Positions 22,857 through 31,474 of a stretch of 64,000 nt of DNA are shown here, in pieces. Origin of the DNA: Sphingomonas sp. HITSZ_GF (GTDB lineage: Bacteria; Pseudomonadota; Alphaproteobacteria; Sphingomonadales; Sphingomonadaceae); the NCBI RefSeq assembly GCF_029543155.1, contig NZ_JARQXA010000004.1, positions 372,001 through 436,000 of the forward strand, in the 5' to 3' direction. The position numbers were made by a program, and so were the translations under genes. The notes beneath the pieces are model-generated. The model ran no database searches, had not been told where the DNA came from, and saw nothing but the letters and a program-made list of their open reading frames with translations. Every line of letters starts with the position of its first letter. Positions within the stretch are counted from its first letter, which is position 1.

Positions 22857-25112
22857 ATGTCTGAGGAATCGAACGTCCAGTTTTCCGAACGCGAGGCGCT
22901 GCTGTACCATTCGGAGGGACGTCCCGGTAAGATCGAGATCATCGCGTCGACCCCGATGGCAACGCAGCGCGATCTGGCGCTGGCCTATTCGCCGGGCGTG
23001 GCCGTGCCGGTGCGCGCGATCGCCGCCGATCCGGCAACTGCCTATGACTATACCGCCAAGGGCAATCTGGTCGCCGTGATCTCGAACGGCACTGCGATCC
23101 TGGGGCTGGGCAATCTCGGCGCGCTCGCCTCCAAGCCGGTGATGGAAGGCAAGGCCGTGCTGTTCAAGCGCTTCGCCGATGTCGATTCGATCGACATCGA
23201 GCTGAAGACCGAGGACGTCGATCGCTTCATCGACGCGGTGGAGCTGATGGAGCCGAGCTTCGGCGGCATCAACCTGGAAGACATCAAGTCGCCCGAATGC
23301 TTCGTGATCGAGCAGACGCTGCGCGAGCGCATGAACATTCCGGTGTTCCATGACGACCAGCACGGCACCGCGATCATCGCCGCCGCCGGCCTGATCAACG
23401 CGCTCCACCTGACCGGGCGCGACATCAAGGACACCCGCGTGGTGATGAACGGCGCGGGTGCCGCGGCGATCGCCTGTGCCGAGCTGATCAAGGCGATGGG
23501 CCTGCCCTCCGGCAACCTGCTGATGTGCGACCGCACCGGCGTGATCTATCAGGGCCGCGAAGGCGTGAACCAGTGGCAGTCGGCGCATGCCGTCGCCACC
23601 GAGCGTCGCAGCCTGGCCGATGCGCTGGTCGGCGCCGACGTGTTCATGGGGCTGTCGGCGGCCGGCGCGCTGCCTGCCGAGCTGCTCGACAAGATGGCGC
23701 AGAAGCCGATCATCTTCGCGATGGCCAATCCGGATCCGGAGATCACCCCGCCCGAGGCGCGCGCCGCGCGTCCGGACGCGATCATCGCTACGGGGCGCTC
23801 GGACTATCCGAACCAGGTCAACAACGTCCTCGGCTTCCCCTTCATCTTCCGCGGCGCGCTCGACGTGCGCGCGACGACGATCAACGATGCGATGAAGATC
23901 GCCGCGGCGACTGCGCTCGCCGAACTGGCCCGTCAGCAGGTGCCCGAGGAAGTGGCGGCCGCGTACGGCGTGCAGCACAGCTTCGGCCCCGACTATATCA
24001 TCCCGGCGCCGTTCGATCCGCGCCTGATGGAGATCGTGCCTGCCGCCGTTGCCCAGGCAGCGATGGATTCGGGCGTGGCCACCAAGCCGATCACCGACAT
24101 GGAGGCCTATCGCCAGCAGTTGCGCGCACGCCTCAATCCCACCACTTCGGTGCTCAGCCTTGCCTATGAAGGCGCCAAGGCCAATCCGAAGCGCGTGATC
24201 TTCGCGGAAGCCGAAGAGGAAGTCGTGCTGCGCGCGGCGATCGCCTTCAAGGATGGCGGCTATGGCACGCCGGTGCTGGTCGGCCGCGAGAGCGTGCATG
24301 ATCGGCTGAAGGCGCTCGGCGCCAACCCCGAGCATTTCGAGCTGCACAACAGCGTCAATTCGCCGCTGGTCGAGCAGATGGTCGACTTCCTCTATTGCCG
24401 GCTCCAGCGCCGCGGTTACCTCCGCCGCGACTGCGAGCGCATGGTCAACCGCGACCGCAACATCTTCGGCGGCCTGCTGCTCCAGCTCGGCCATGCCGAT
24501 GCGATGATCACCGGCGTGACGCGCACCTGGGCCGAATCGATGCGCCAGGTGAAGCGCGTGATCGATCACCGCCCGGGCCAGACGCCGTTCGGCATGCACG
24601 TGCTGGTCGGCCAATCGCACACCGTGTTCATCGCCGACACCACGGTGAACGAGCGCCCGAACGCCGAGGAGCTGGCTGATATCGCCGAGGGCGCCGCCAC
24701 CGTTGCGCGCCGGATGGGCCATGAGCCGCGCGTCGCTTTCCTCAGCTACTCCAACTTCGGCAATCCCGAGGGCCAGTGGCTCGACAATGTCCGCGGGGCG
24801 ATCAAGGTGCTCGATGGCCGTTCGGTCGAGTTCGAATATGAAGGCGAGATGTCGCCCGACGTCGCGCTCAACGAGCGCCAGCTCGCCAATTATCCGTTCG
24901 CGCGGATCAAGGGGCCGGCGAACGTGCTGATCATGCCGGGTCTCCAGTCCGCCAATATCTCGGCCAAGCTGCTGCGCGAGCTGGGCGGCGACTCGACGAT
25001 CGGCCCGATGCTGATCGGCATGGAGAAGCCGGTGCAGATCGCGCCGATGACGGCGACGGCGAGCGAGCTGGTGACGCTGGCGGTGCTGGCCGCCGGCGGG
25101 ATCGCGCGCTGA
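22857..25112 (+). CDS. maeB: NADP-dependent malic enzyme (MaeB type)
   Basis: A 751-residue two-part enzyme. Residues 1-430 form the malic enzyme, converting malate to pyruvate and CO2 with NADP+: 'TPMATQRDLALAYSPGV', 'FHDDQHGTAI' with metal-binding acids, 'VMNGAGAAAIACAEL' as the dinucleotide site, and 'FAMANPDPEITP'. Residues 440-750 form a phosphotransacetylase-like regulatory domain ('MLIGMEKPVQI' near the end), where acetyl-CoA inhibits related enzymes. It is monocistronic, divergent from mutS. It would supply pyruvate and NADPH when the cell grows on C4 acids or acetate, in line with the aceA locus at 32 kb. Confidence 0.96.
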   Translation: MSEESNVQFSEREALLYHSEGRPGKIEIIASTPMATQRDLALAYSPGVAVPVRAIAADPATAYDYTAKGNLVAVISNGTAILGLGNLGALASKPVMEGKAVLFKRFADVDSIDIELKTEDVDRFIDAVELMEPSFGGINLEDIKSPECFVIEQTLRERMNIPVFHDDQHGTAIIAAAGLINALHLTGRDIKDTRVVMNGAGAAAIACAELIKAMGLPSGNLLMCDRTGVIYQGREGVNQWQSAHAVATERRSLADALVGADVFMGLSAAGALPAELLDKMAQKPIIFAMANPDPEITPPEARAARPDAIIATGRSDYPNQVNNVLGFPFIFRGALDVRATTINDAMKIAAATALAELARQQVPEEVAAAYGVQHSFGPDYIIPAPFDPRLMEIVPAAVAQAAMDSGVATKPITDMEAYRQQLRARLNPTTSVLSLAYEGAKANPKRVIFAEAEEEVVLRAAIAFKDGGYGTPVLVGRESVHDRLKALGANPEHFELHNSVNSPLVEQMVDFLYCRLQRRGYLRRDCERMVNRDRNIFGGLLLQLGHADAMITGVTRTWAESMRQVKRVIDHRPGQTPFGMHVLVGQSHTVFIADTTVNERPNAEELADIAEGAATVARRMGHEPRVAFLSYSNFGNPEGQWLDNVRGAIKVLDGRSVEFEYEGEMSPDVALNERQLANYPFARIKGPANVLIMPGLQSANISAKLLRELGGDSTIGPMLIGMEKPVQIAPMTATASELVTLAVLAAGGIAR

Positions 25113-25138
25113 TTTAGGCTCGTAAAACACCTCTTGCC

Positions 25139-25170
25139 TGCTACATTTGTAGCATGCTACAGCTGTAGCA
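25139..25170. promoter_or_regulatory. Two adjacent BlaI-type operator dyads
   Basis: TGCTACATTTGTAGCA (25139-25154) is followed at once by TGCTACAGCTGTAGCA (25155-25170). Both are palindromes with the TACA...TGTA core of BlaI/MecI operators and lie 20 bp before the start of the BlaI-like gene, so the repressor probably controls its own operon. Confidence 0.85.
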
Positions 25171-25189
25171 GGTTAGAGGAGGACGAGTC

Positions 25190-25564
25190 GTGATCGAATC
25201 GCTGCCGCGCCGCGAGCGCGAAGTATTCGAGGCCTTGTGCGGTCTGGGCGAAGCCACGGCCGCGGCCGTGCGCGGCGCCATGGGCGATCCGCCGAGCGAT
25301 TCGGCGGTACGCACGCTGCTGGGGCGGCTCGAGGCCAAGGGGCTGATCGACCACCGCACGCTCAACCAGGCCTATGTCTATGCGCCGGTGCCCCAGGCCG
25401 ATGCGGTGGCCGAGACGGCGCTGCAGCGGCTGGTGCACACCTTCTTCCAGGGCTCTGCCGCCCGCGCCGCCACCGCGCTGCTCGGCATGGAGAAGGGGTT
25501 GGCTCCCGACGAGATCGAAGCGCTGCAGCAGGCGATCGACAAGGCGCGGGGGGACGCGGAATGA
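25190..25564 (+). CDS. BlaI/MecI/CopY-family transcriptional repressor
   Basis: A 124-residue winged-helix repressor. 'LPRREREVFEALCGLGEATAAAVR' opens the HTH, 'DSAVRTLLGRLEAKGLIDHR' is the recognition helix and wing region, and the C-terminal helix pair ('LVHTFFQGSAARAATALLG') forms the dimer. The GTG start at 25190 follows GGAGGACGA. Two operator dyads sit just upstream. The stop overlaps the protease sensor gene by 4 nt. Confidence 0.92.
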   Translation: MIESLPRREREVFEALCGLGEATAAAVRGAMGDPPSDSAVRTLLGRLEAKGLIDHRTLNQAYVYAPVPQADAVAETALQRLVHTFFQGSAARAATALLGMEKGLAPDEIEALQQAIDKARGDAE

Positions 25565-27084
25565 TCCCCGATCTGCTGATCGAGCTGGGCTGGAAATCGG
25601 CCCTGGCCTGTGCGGTGGCGCTGCTCGCCAGCCAGGCGCTGCGCGGGCGTCCGGCGGCGCAGCGTGTCGCAATGCTGCGCGCCGGCGTTGCAGCATTGCT
25701 GCTGCTGCCCTTGCTGGTGCTCACCGTGCCGGTGCTCGAGATCGCCGTGCTGCCTGCGGTGGCACCGCTGCCCGAAATGCCCGCGGACGCGGTTGCGCCG
25801 ATAGTCGCCGCGACTCCCGACGCACCCGGGGTCGACTGGGCCGCGCTGGCCTATGCCGCCGGTGCGGTGCTGATCCTGCTGCGTCTCGCCATCGGGCTCG
25901 TCATGTTGCACCGCTGGACCCGCCATGCGGTGCCCGCCTCCAACCCGGTGTGGCTGGAGGCGATCGCACGGGCCGCCGAACCCTTGAGGCGGTCCGTGCG
26001 ACTACGCGTCTCCTCCCGCATCGGCTCGCCGCTGAGCCTGGGTATCGCGCCGGCCACCATCCTGATCGGCCCCGATACCGAGCGCTGCCCGGATCGCGCC
26101 GCTGCGGTGATCGCGCACGAGATCGCGCATGTCCGCCGCCTCGACTGGCCGGCGATGCTCGCGGCGCGCGTCGCGCTGGCGCTGTTCTGGTTCAACCCGC
26201 TCGCCTGGCTGCTCGCTGCTGAGCTTGCACGCCAGACCGAGCTGGCGGCGGACGAGGAAGCGGTAACGCATGTCGCGCGAGCCGATTATGCGCAGGCCCT
26301 GCTCGCGGTTGCCGGGGGCTGCGGCGCGCATGCTGCCTGCGGCATGGCAGTGACGCGCAGCGCGCTGGCGCGGCGGATCCGCCGGGTGCTCGATGCGGCC
26401 CCGGCCCGGCCGGCGAGCGGGCTGCTATGCGCCGTGTTGATCGGCAGCATACCGATTGGCATCGCGCCGCTGGCGGCGATGCAGCTGGTGCCGGCGCCTT
26501 CGCCCGCGCTGCCGCCCCAGCCGGCAGCCAAGGTTCGGCAGGCGCTGCCGGCCGAGCCGCCGGTCGCGAAAGATCCGGCGCGGGAGCTTGCCAAGCCATC
26601 CCGGCCGCGACGGACGATGTTCCGGCCTGTGCCGGTGCCCGCCGCGGCGAAGGCCGAGTTGCCGCAGACGGCGCCCGCGTCCAGCATTCCGCCGGGGTCC
26701 AAGGCGCTCTTCCGCTACGCGAGAACGGAATCGGGGGTCTTCAAGCGGATGCTCAATGGCAAGGAGGCGCCGGGCACCGAGGCCAGCCGCAAGTTCGAGG
26801 AGGAGGGGCGCCGCATGGCCGCCGCCGCGCTGGCCGCGAAGCAGGACGCGAAGCTGCCGGTGAAGACCTTCTGGCGTGCCGGGCCGGACCAGCGCGCGCA
26901 GGTGCAGCAGCGCATCCAGGCGGCGAGCCAGCTGCGCGCGACGGCGCAGACCTATACCCTGCGGGCCAAGGACGGTGGCCTCTCGCCCGATATCCGCAAG
27001 GGCTATCTGAAGGCGGCGGACTCGCTCCGCAGCGAGGCCGAGGCGCTCGAGAAGCAGGCAAGGCAGATGCAGGGCGCCATCTAG
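25561..27084 (+). CDS. M56-family (BlaR1-like) membrane metalloprotease sensor
   Basis: A 507-residue protein. Four membrane helices lie in the first 330 residues. The zinc protease site 'VIAHEIAHVRRLDW' (HExxH) is near residue 186, and the third ligand region 'ELAADEEAVTH' near 230. After a last helix near 300 comes a Pro/Ala-rich periplasmic linker and a helical C-terminal region ('QRIQAASQLRATAQ', 'LRSEAEALEKQARQMQ'). The penicillin-binding sensor domain of true BlaR1 is missing, so the signal is probably not a beta-lactam bound covalently. On signalling it should cleave the BlaI-like repressor. Confidence 0.9.
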   Translation: MIPDLLIELGWKSALACAVALLASQALRGRPAAQRVAMLRAGVAALLLLPLLVLTVPVLEIAVLPAVAPLPEMPADAVAPIVAATPDAPGVDWAALAYAAGAVLILLRLAIGLVMLHRWTRHAVPASNPVWLEAIARAAEPLRRSVRLRVSSRIGSPLSLGIAPATILIGPDTERCPDRAAAVIAHEIAHVRRLDWPAMLAARVALALFWFNPLAWLLAAELARQTELAADEEAVTHVARADYAQALLAVAGGCGAHAACGMAVTRSALARRIRRVLDAAPARPASGLLCAVLIGSIPIGIAPLAAMQLVPAPSPALPPQPAAKVRQALPAEPPVAKDPARELAKPSRPRRTMFRPVPVPAAAKAELPQTAPASSIPPGSKALFRYARTESGVFKRMLNGKEAPGTEASRKFEEEGRRMAAAALAAKQDAKLPVKTFWRAGPDQRAQVQQRIQAASQLRATAQTYTLRAKDGGLSPDIRKGYLKAADSLRSEAEALEKQARQMQGAI

Positions 27085-27164
27085 CCCGCACCTGAACCCC
27101 AATCACCGAACCAAAGCGCGGTTTTCGCGCCACGGGGCCGGCTTGTCCGGCGACTGAAGGGAGA

Positions 27165-27467
27165 ATGACGATGCGTTCGATCCTGTTCCTGTCCCTTGTT
27201 CTTGTCGGCGCCTGTGCGGCCCGGGGCCCCGGCCCCGAGCCGGCGGCGCGGGTCGGCTATGCCGACCTGGCGCTGGAGACCGAAGCCGGGCGCGACGCGC
27301 TGCGCGAGCGGGTCGATGCCGCGGCGCGCAGCTATTGCCGCGATCATGGCCGGGACGTCACGCCGCAGCTGATCCGCAACGAGACGGGCTATTGCCTCGA
27401 TGCGCTGCGCCAGTCGCTGGCCGAGGCGATGCCCGGTGCGGTGCGTCGCGCCTATTACCAACGCTAG
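27165..27467 (+). CDS. UrcA family protein
   Basis: A 100-residue exported protein. The signal peptide 'MRSILFLSLVLVGAC' ends with a Cys that could be a lipobox. The body follows the UrcA pattern: 'RVGYADLALETEAGRDALRERVDAAARSYC', then a second Cys in 'TGYCLDALRQSLAEAM', the two cysteines likely forming a disulfide. Function unknown. The start may be 27165 or the ATG two codons later (27171). It ends overlapping the SDR stop by 4 nt in convergent orientation. Confidence 0.85.
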   Translation: MTMRSILFLSLVLVGACAARGPGPEPAARVGYADLALETEAGRDALRERVDAAARSYCRDHGRDVTPQLIRNETGYCLDALRQSLAEAMPGAVRRAYYQR

Positions 27468-28252
27468 CCGTCGATGCTGATGCCGACCGACGCGTTGACC
27501 AGCCCGCCATCGACCGTGATCGTGTCGCCCACGACATAGTCGCCGGCGCGGCTGGCGAGGTAGATGGCGGCGCCCGCCATGTCCTCGTCGACGCCGATGC
27601 GCTTCGCCGGGATTGCTTTGGCGACTTCGCCGCCATGGTCTCGGGCTGCCTTGTTCATGTCGCTGGCAAAGGCGCCGGGGGCGATCGAGGTGACGTTGAT
27701 ATGGTCGCGGATCAGCCGGGCGGCCATGCGCTTGGTCAGGTAGATCAGCGCCGATTTGGAGGCGTGGTAGCTATAGGTTTCCCAGGGATTGAGCCGCTGG
27801 CCGTCGATCGAGGTGATGTTGATCACCTTGGCCGGGCGCTCGGCGGAGCCGCTGGCCTTGAGCAGGCCGTGCAGCGCCTGGGTAAGGAAGAAGGGGGACT
27901 TCACATTGAGGTCCATTACCTTGTCCCAGCCCTTTTCAGGGAAGGTTTCGAACGGCTCCCCCCAGGCCGCGCCGGCATTGTTGACCAGGATGTCGAGCCG
28001 CTCCTCGCGCTCGGCGAGCGCGGCGGCGAGCGCCTTGCAGCCTTCGACCGTGCCGACGTCCATCGGCAGGGCGATGCAGTTCGGCCCGAGCGCGGCGGCG
28101 GTTTCCTCGCAGGCCTCGGCCTTGCGGGACGAGACATAGACCTTGGCGCCCTGGGCGACATAGCCCTGGGCGATCATCCTGCCGATGCCGCGGGAGCCGC
28201 CGGTGACGAGGGCGATCCGGCCGTCGAGGCGGAACAGGCTGGTGGTGTCCAT
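27464..28252 (-). CDS. SDR-family oxidoreductase
   Basis: A 262-residue short-chain dehydrogenase. The NAD(P) site 'VTGGSRGIG' is at residues 16-24, 'LVNNAG' near 90, the catalytic Ser in 'INITSIDG' and the Tyr-x-x-x-Lys in 'YSYHASK' near 160. The C-terminal 'ITVDGG' is typical. Position next to an acyl-CoA dehydrogenase suggests a role in fatty or branched acid breakdown, but the substrate is unknown. ATG 28252 has the Shine-Dalgarno GGAGAGG; the longer open frame is not used. Confidence 0.9.
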   Translation of the reverse strand: MDTTSLFRLDGRIALVTGGSRGIGRMIAQGYVAQGAKVYVSSRKAEACEETAAALGPNCIALPMDVGTVEGCKALAAALAEREERLDILVNNAGAAWGEPFETFPEKGWDKVMDLNVKSPFFLTQALHGLLKASGSAERPAKVINITSIDGQRLNPWETYSYHASKSALIYLTKRMAARLIRDHINVTSIAPGAFASDMNKAARDHGGEVAKAIPAKRIGVDEDMAGAAIYLASRAGDYVVGDTITVDGGLVNASVGISIDG

Positions 28253-28283
28253 TATGTTATCCTCTCCAGAATTCTTCAAATTC

Positions 28284-28371
28284 GTCATCCCGGCGAAAGC
28301 CGGGATCTCAGGCGATGGCGGGAAAGAGCAGCACGAGATCCCGCCCCGGATCGGGTCCGGGGCGGGATGAC
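28284..28371. repeat. Intergenic inverted-repeat element (GTCATCCC type)
   Basis: Left half GTCATCCCGGCGAAAGCCGG and right half ending CCGGGGCGGGATGAC are inverted copies with the same outer ends as the elements at 31.2, 32.9 and 51.1 kb. It separates the SDR gene from the acyl-CoA dehydrogenase gene. Confidence 0.7.
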
Positions 28372-28380
28372 GGCTATCTT

Positions 28381-29532
28381 CTACCCACCTCGCTTCAGCG
28401 TCTCGCGGGCAATGATCAGCTGCTGGATCTGGCTGGTGCCTTCATAGATCCGGAACAGCCGGACATCACGATAAAGCCGCTCGATACCGTAGTCGGCGAT
28501 ATAGCCGGCGCCGCCGAAGATCTGTACGGCGCGGTCCGCCACGCGGCCGACCATCTCGCTGGCGAAATACTTCGCGGCGGCGGCCTCCATCGTGGTGTTC
28601 TGCCCCGCGTCCTTCGCTGCGGCGGTTTCGAGGACGAGGGCCTTTGCCGCCAGCGCCTCGGTCTTGGAATCGGCGAGCATCGCCTGGATCAGCTGATGCT
28701 CGGCGATCGGCTTGCCGAACTGCTTGCGCTCGCTTGCATAGGCGACGCAGTCGGCGATCAACCGCTCGGCGACGCCGACGCAGACCGCCGAGATGTGCAG
28801 CCGGCCCCGGTCGAGCACCTGCATGGCGATCTTGAAGCCTTCGCCTTCCGCGCCCAGCCGGTTGGCGGCGGGGACGGGGGTGTCGTCGAAGATCACGTCG
28901 GCGACGCGGGCGCCCTTCTGGCCCATCTTCTTCTCGGGCTCGCCGATGCTGACGCCGGGCAGGTCGCGCGGCACCAGGAAGGCGGAGACGCCGCGGCCGC
29001 CGGGCTCGTCGCCGGTGCGGGCCATCACGGTGAACAGCTCGGCCTTGTCGGCATTGGTGATGAAACGCTTGGTGCCGGTCAGGCGGTAGACATCGCCGTC
29101 CTGCACGGCCCGGGTCTTCACTGCACCGCTGTCCGAGCCGACATCGGGCTCGGTCAGGGCGAAGCTGGTGACGATCTCGCCGCTGGCGATCTTCGGCAGC
29201 CACTCGGCCTTCTGTTCCGGCGTCCCGGCCATGACCAGGCCCTGCGAGCCGATGCCGACATTGGTGCCGAAGCTCGAGCGGAAGGCCGGGGTGGTGCGGC
29301 CGAGCTCGATGGCGACCTTGCACTCCTCGAGCATGGTAAGCCCCAGGCCGCCAAACTCCTCCGAGATCGAAAGGCCGAACAGGCCGAGCGCCTTCATCTC
29401 GTCGAGGACTGCGGCGGGGATGGCGTCGGCGGCCTCGACCTCGCCTTCGAGGGGGCGCAGCCGCTCGGCGACGAAGCGGCGGATCGTCTCGATCAGCGTA
29501 TCGAAGACTTCGGGGTCGAGCGCCATTGCCAT
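28381..29532 (-). CDS. Acyl-CoA dehydrogenase
   Basis: A 383-residue FAD enzyme that introduces the alpha-beta double bond into acyl-CoA. Visible are 'FALTEPDVGSDSGAVKT' (FAD/substrate contact), 'RFITNAD', 'RKQFGKPIAEHQLIQ', 'QIFGGAGYIADY' and the catalytic Glu in 'RIYEGTSQIQQL' near residue 365. Chain-length preference cannot be read. The start is ATG 29532 or 29526; GAGGA lies before both. Confidence 0.93.
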   Translation of the reverse strand: MAMALDPEVFDTLIETIRRFVAERLRPLEGEVEAADAIPAAVLDEMKALGLFGLSISEEFGGLGLTMLEECKVAIELGRTTPAFRSSFGTNVGIGSQGLVMAGTPEQKAEWLPKIASGEIVTSFALTEPDVGSDSGAVKTRAVQDGDVYRLTGTKRFITNADKAELFTVMARTGDEPGGRGVSAFLVPRDLPGVSIGEPEKKMGQKGARVADVIFDDTPVPAANRLGAEGEGFKIAMQVLDRGRLHISAVCVGVAERLIADCVAYASERKQFGKPIAEHQLIQAMLADSKTEALAAKALVLETAAAKDAGQNTTMEAAAAKYFASEMVGRVADRAVQIFGGAGYIADYGIERLYRDVRLFRIYEGTSQIQQLIIARETLKRGG

Positions 29533-29676
29533 GCGTTCCTCAAGTTCGAAGCCAGACGCTATACCGCTGCCTAGGCTTTGAGCAAGCCATACCCGATATT
29601 CCAATTCGTTCCGGTTGACCCTCCGCTTGCGGCACCTATGCTGCGCAGCGTCGGGTCGCAGGAAGGAAGTCAGCCC

Positions 29677-31134
29677 ATGGAAACCAACCAGGCGGCGGTG
29701 CCCCCGGCACGGCGAATCCGCACGCCGATCATGCTCGCCTATGGCTTCGGCACGGTGGCGTACGGCGTGAAGGATTTCTGCTTCTCGACCTTCCTCCTCT
29801 TCTATTTCAACCAGGTCGTCGGATTGCCTGCGGCGGACGTCGGCTTCGCGATCATGTGCGCGCTGCTTCTCGACGCAGTGGCCGATCCGGCGATCGGATT
29901 CCTCTCGGACCGGACCGGCAGCCGCTGGGGGCGGCGCCATCCGTGGATGTATGCCTCGGCCCTCCCCATCGCGCTCGGCTGGGTGCTGCTGTGGAACCCG
30001 CCGGCGCTGTCCAATGCCCAACTGCTGCTCTGGGTCTTCGCCATGTCGGTGCTCGTTCGCACCGCGGTATCGGCCTATGAGGTACCGAGCCAGGCGCTGA
30101 CCCCCGAGCTTTCCGCCGATTACGAGGAGCGGACGCGGATCATGGCGTATCGCTTCCTGTTCGGCTGGGCCGGCGGGCTGGCGATGATGATCCTCGCCTA
30201 TGCCTGGCTGCTCGGTCCCTCGCCGGGCCATCCCAACGGCCAATTGGTGCGCAGCAATTACCCCGCCTTCGCCGCCGTCAGCGCCGGGATCATGGTGCTC
30301 GCCATCCTGGTCTCCGCGCTCGGCACGCACAGCGAGATCAAGCGGCTGCCCAGGGCCGAGCGGACCCGCCAGTCGATCGGCGCGCATTTCGCCGAGTTGG
30401 GGGCGACGGTGAAGAACCGGGCCTTCCTGATCCTGATGGCTGCCGGGCTCTGCTATTATTGCGCCCAGGGCGTCAGCTTTGCGCTCTCCTCCTATATCTA
30501 TGCCCATGTCTGGCGCTTCCAGAACCAGGACTTCACCATCATCGCCTTCTCGCTCCTCGTCGGAGCCTTTTTCGCCTTCCTGCTCGCGCCGCGCATCTCG
30601 CGCCGCATGGGCAAGCCCAGGGCGGCGATGTGGATGATGGCCGCCGCCGCCTTCTGGGTGGCGCTGCCCTATATGCTGCGGCTCGCCGGGCTGTTCCCCG
30701 ACCCCGGCAACCGCTGGATGCTCCCCGCGCTGTTCGCCATCTACGCCGCCAACGTCACCTGCAGCATCTCCGCGACCATCCTGGGCTCGTCGATGATGGC
30801 GGACGTCGTCGAGCAATCGGAGATCGAGACCGGGCGGCGGAACGAGGGCGTGTTCTTCGCCGGGGCGTTTTTTGTGCAGAAATGCTGCAGCGGCCTGGGC
30901 ATCTGGGCGACCGGCATGCTGCTCGACCTGGTCGACTTCCCGGCGCTGGCCAAGGTGGGCACCGTTGCCCCGGAAGCCGTGGACCGGCTGACCATTCTCT
31001 TCTCCGTTCTCTACGCCGTGCTCGCCTTTGCCGCGGCCGGCTTCTATCGCGCCTTCCCCTTCGGCAAGGCCGAGCACGAGGCCAGGGTCGCGGCGCTCGC
31101 CGCCGGGAAGACGGAAATGTCCGCCGAGGCCTGA
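29677..31134 (+). CDS. MFS transporter of the GPH (glycoside-pentoside-hexuronide) type
   Basis: A 485-residue, twelve-helix carrier. The sequence has MelB-like marks: 'YGFGTVAYGVKDFCFSTFLLFYFNQVVG' at helix 1, 'DAVADPAIGFLSDRTGSRWGRRHPW' (cation/sugar site acids and the loop 2-3 motif), and 'ADVVEQSEIETGRRNEGVFF' between helices 10 and 11. It should carry a sugar or related compound with a cation. ATG 29677 has AGGAAGG before it; the frame open upstream is ignored. Monocistronic. Confidence 0.9.
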   Translation: METNQAAVPPARRIRTPIMLAYGFGTVAYGVKDFCFSTFLLFYFNQVVGLPAADVGFAIMCALLLDAVADPAIGFLSDRTGSRWGRRHPWMYASALPIALGWVLLWNPPALSNAQLLLWVFAMSVLVRTAVSAYEVPSQALTPELSADYEERTRIMAYRFLFGWAGGLAMMILAYAWLLGPSPGHPNGQLVRSNYPAFAAVSAGIMVLAILVSALGTHSEIKRLPRAERTRQSIGAHFAELGATVKNRAFLILMAAGLCYYCAQGVSFALSSYIYAHVWRFQNQDFTIIAFSLLVGAFFAFLLAPRISRRMGKPRAAMWMMAAAAFWVALPYMLRLAGLFPDPGNRWMLPALFAIYAANVTCSISATILGSSMMADVVEQSEIETGRRNEGVFFAGAFFVQKCCSGLGIWATGMLLDLVDFPALAKVGTVAPEAVDRLTILFSVLYAVLAFAAAGFYRAFPFGKAEHEARVAALAAGKTEMSAEA

Positions 31135-31186
31135 GCCCCGGCGGACATCCTTTCCTCCCCAGGAAAGGCGTTCCTCATCTTCTCTC

Positions 31187-31268
31187 GTCATCCCCGATAG
31201 GGCGGGGTTCCAGAGTTACCCTGCGCATCGCTCCGGGCTCTGGATCCCCGCCTGCGCGGGGATGACGA
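31187..31268. repeat. Intergenic inverted-repeat element (GTCATCCC type)
   Basis: GTCATCCCCG...GGGCGGGGTTCCAGAG is mirrored by CTCTGGATCCCCG...CGGGGATGAC. It lies in the convergent space between the MFS gene and the 50-residue gene, where it may also stop transcription from both sides. Confidence 0.7.
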
Positions 31269-31292
31269 GGTAGAGAGGGCAAGTCTTCAGGC

Positions 31293-31445
31293 TCAGGCCA
31301 CGCGGCCCAGGCGGTGATAGAGATTGGCGTATTTCACGCTCTCGGGCGCGTCCTTCACCTTCTCGAGATGGGTCGCCACCGCGTCGCGGATCAGGCGGAA
31401 ATCCTCGGTCGAGAAGACGGCGCGGCTGCGCTGGGGTTCGGTCAT
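31293..31445 (-). CDS. 50-residue protein following aceA
   Basis: Encodes MTEPQRSRAVFSTEDFRLIR... ending 'YANLYHRLGRVA'. A Shine-Dalgarno AAGGAGTG lies 6 nt before ATG 31445. It starts 29 bp after the aceA stop on the same strand, so it is very likely in the aceA transcript. The short protein is soluble and helical ('RDAVATHLEKVKDAPESVKYA'). No known family, but its coupling with isocitrate lyase suggests a modulator of the glyoxylate shunt; this is inference. Confidence 0.7.
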   Translation of the reverse strand: MTEPQRSRAVFSTEDFRLIRDAVATHLEKVKDAPESVKYANLYHRLGRVA

Positions 31446-31474
31446 GGCAATCACTCCTTTCTCATTTTGCGCCC

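Noticed and set aside
22755..25130. 791-codon minus-strand frame opposite maeB
   Set aside because: Composition typical of an antisense frame; the plus strand holds complete malic enzyme motifs.
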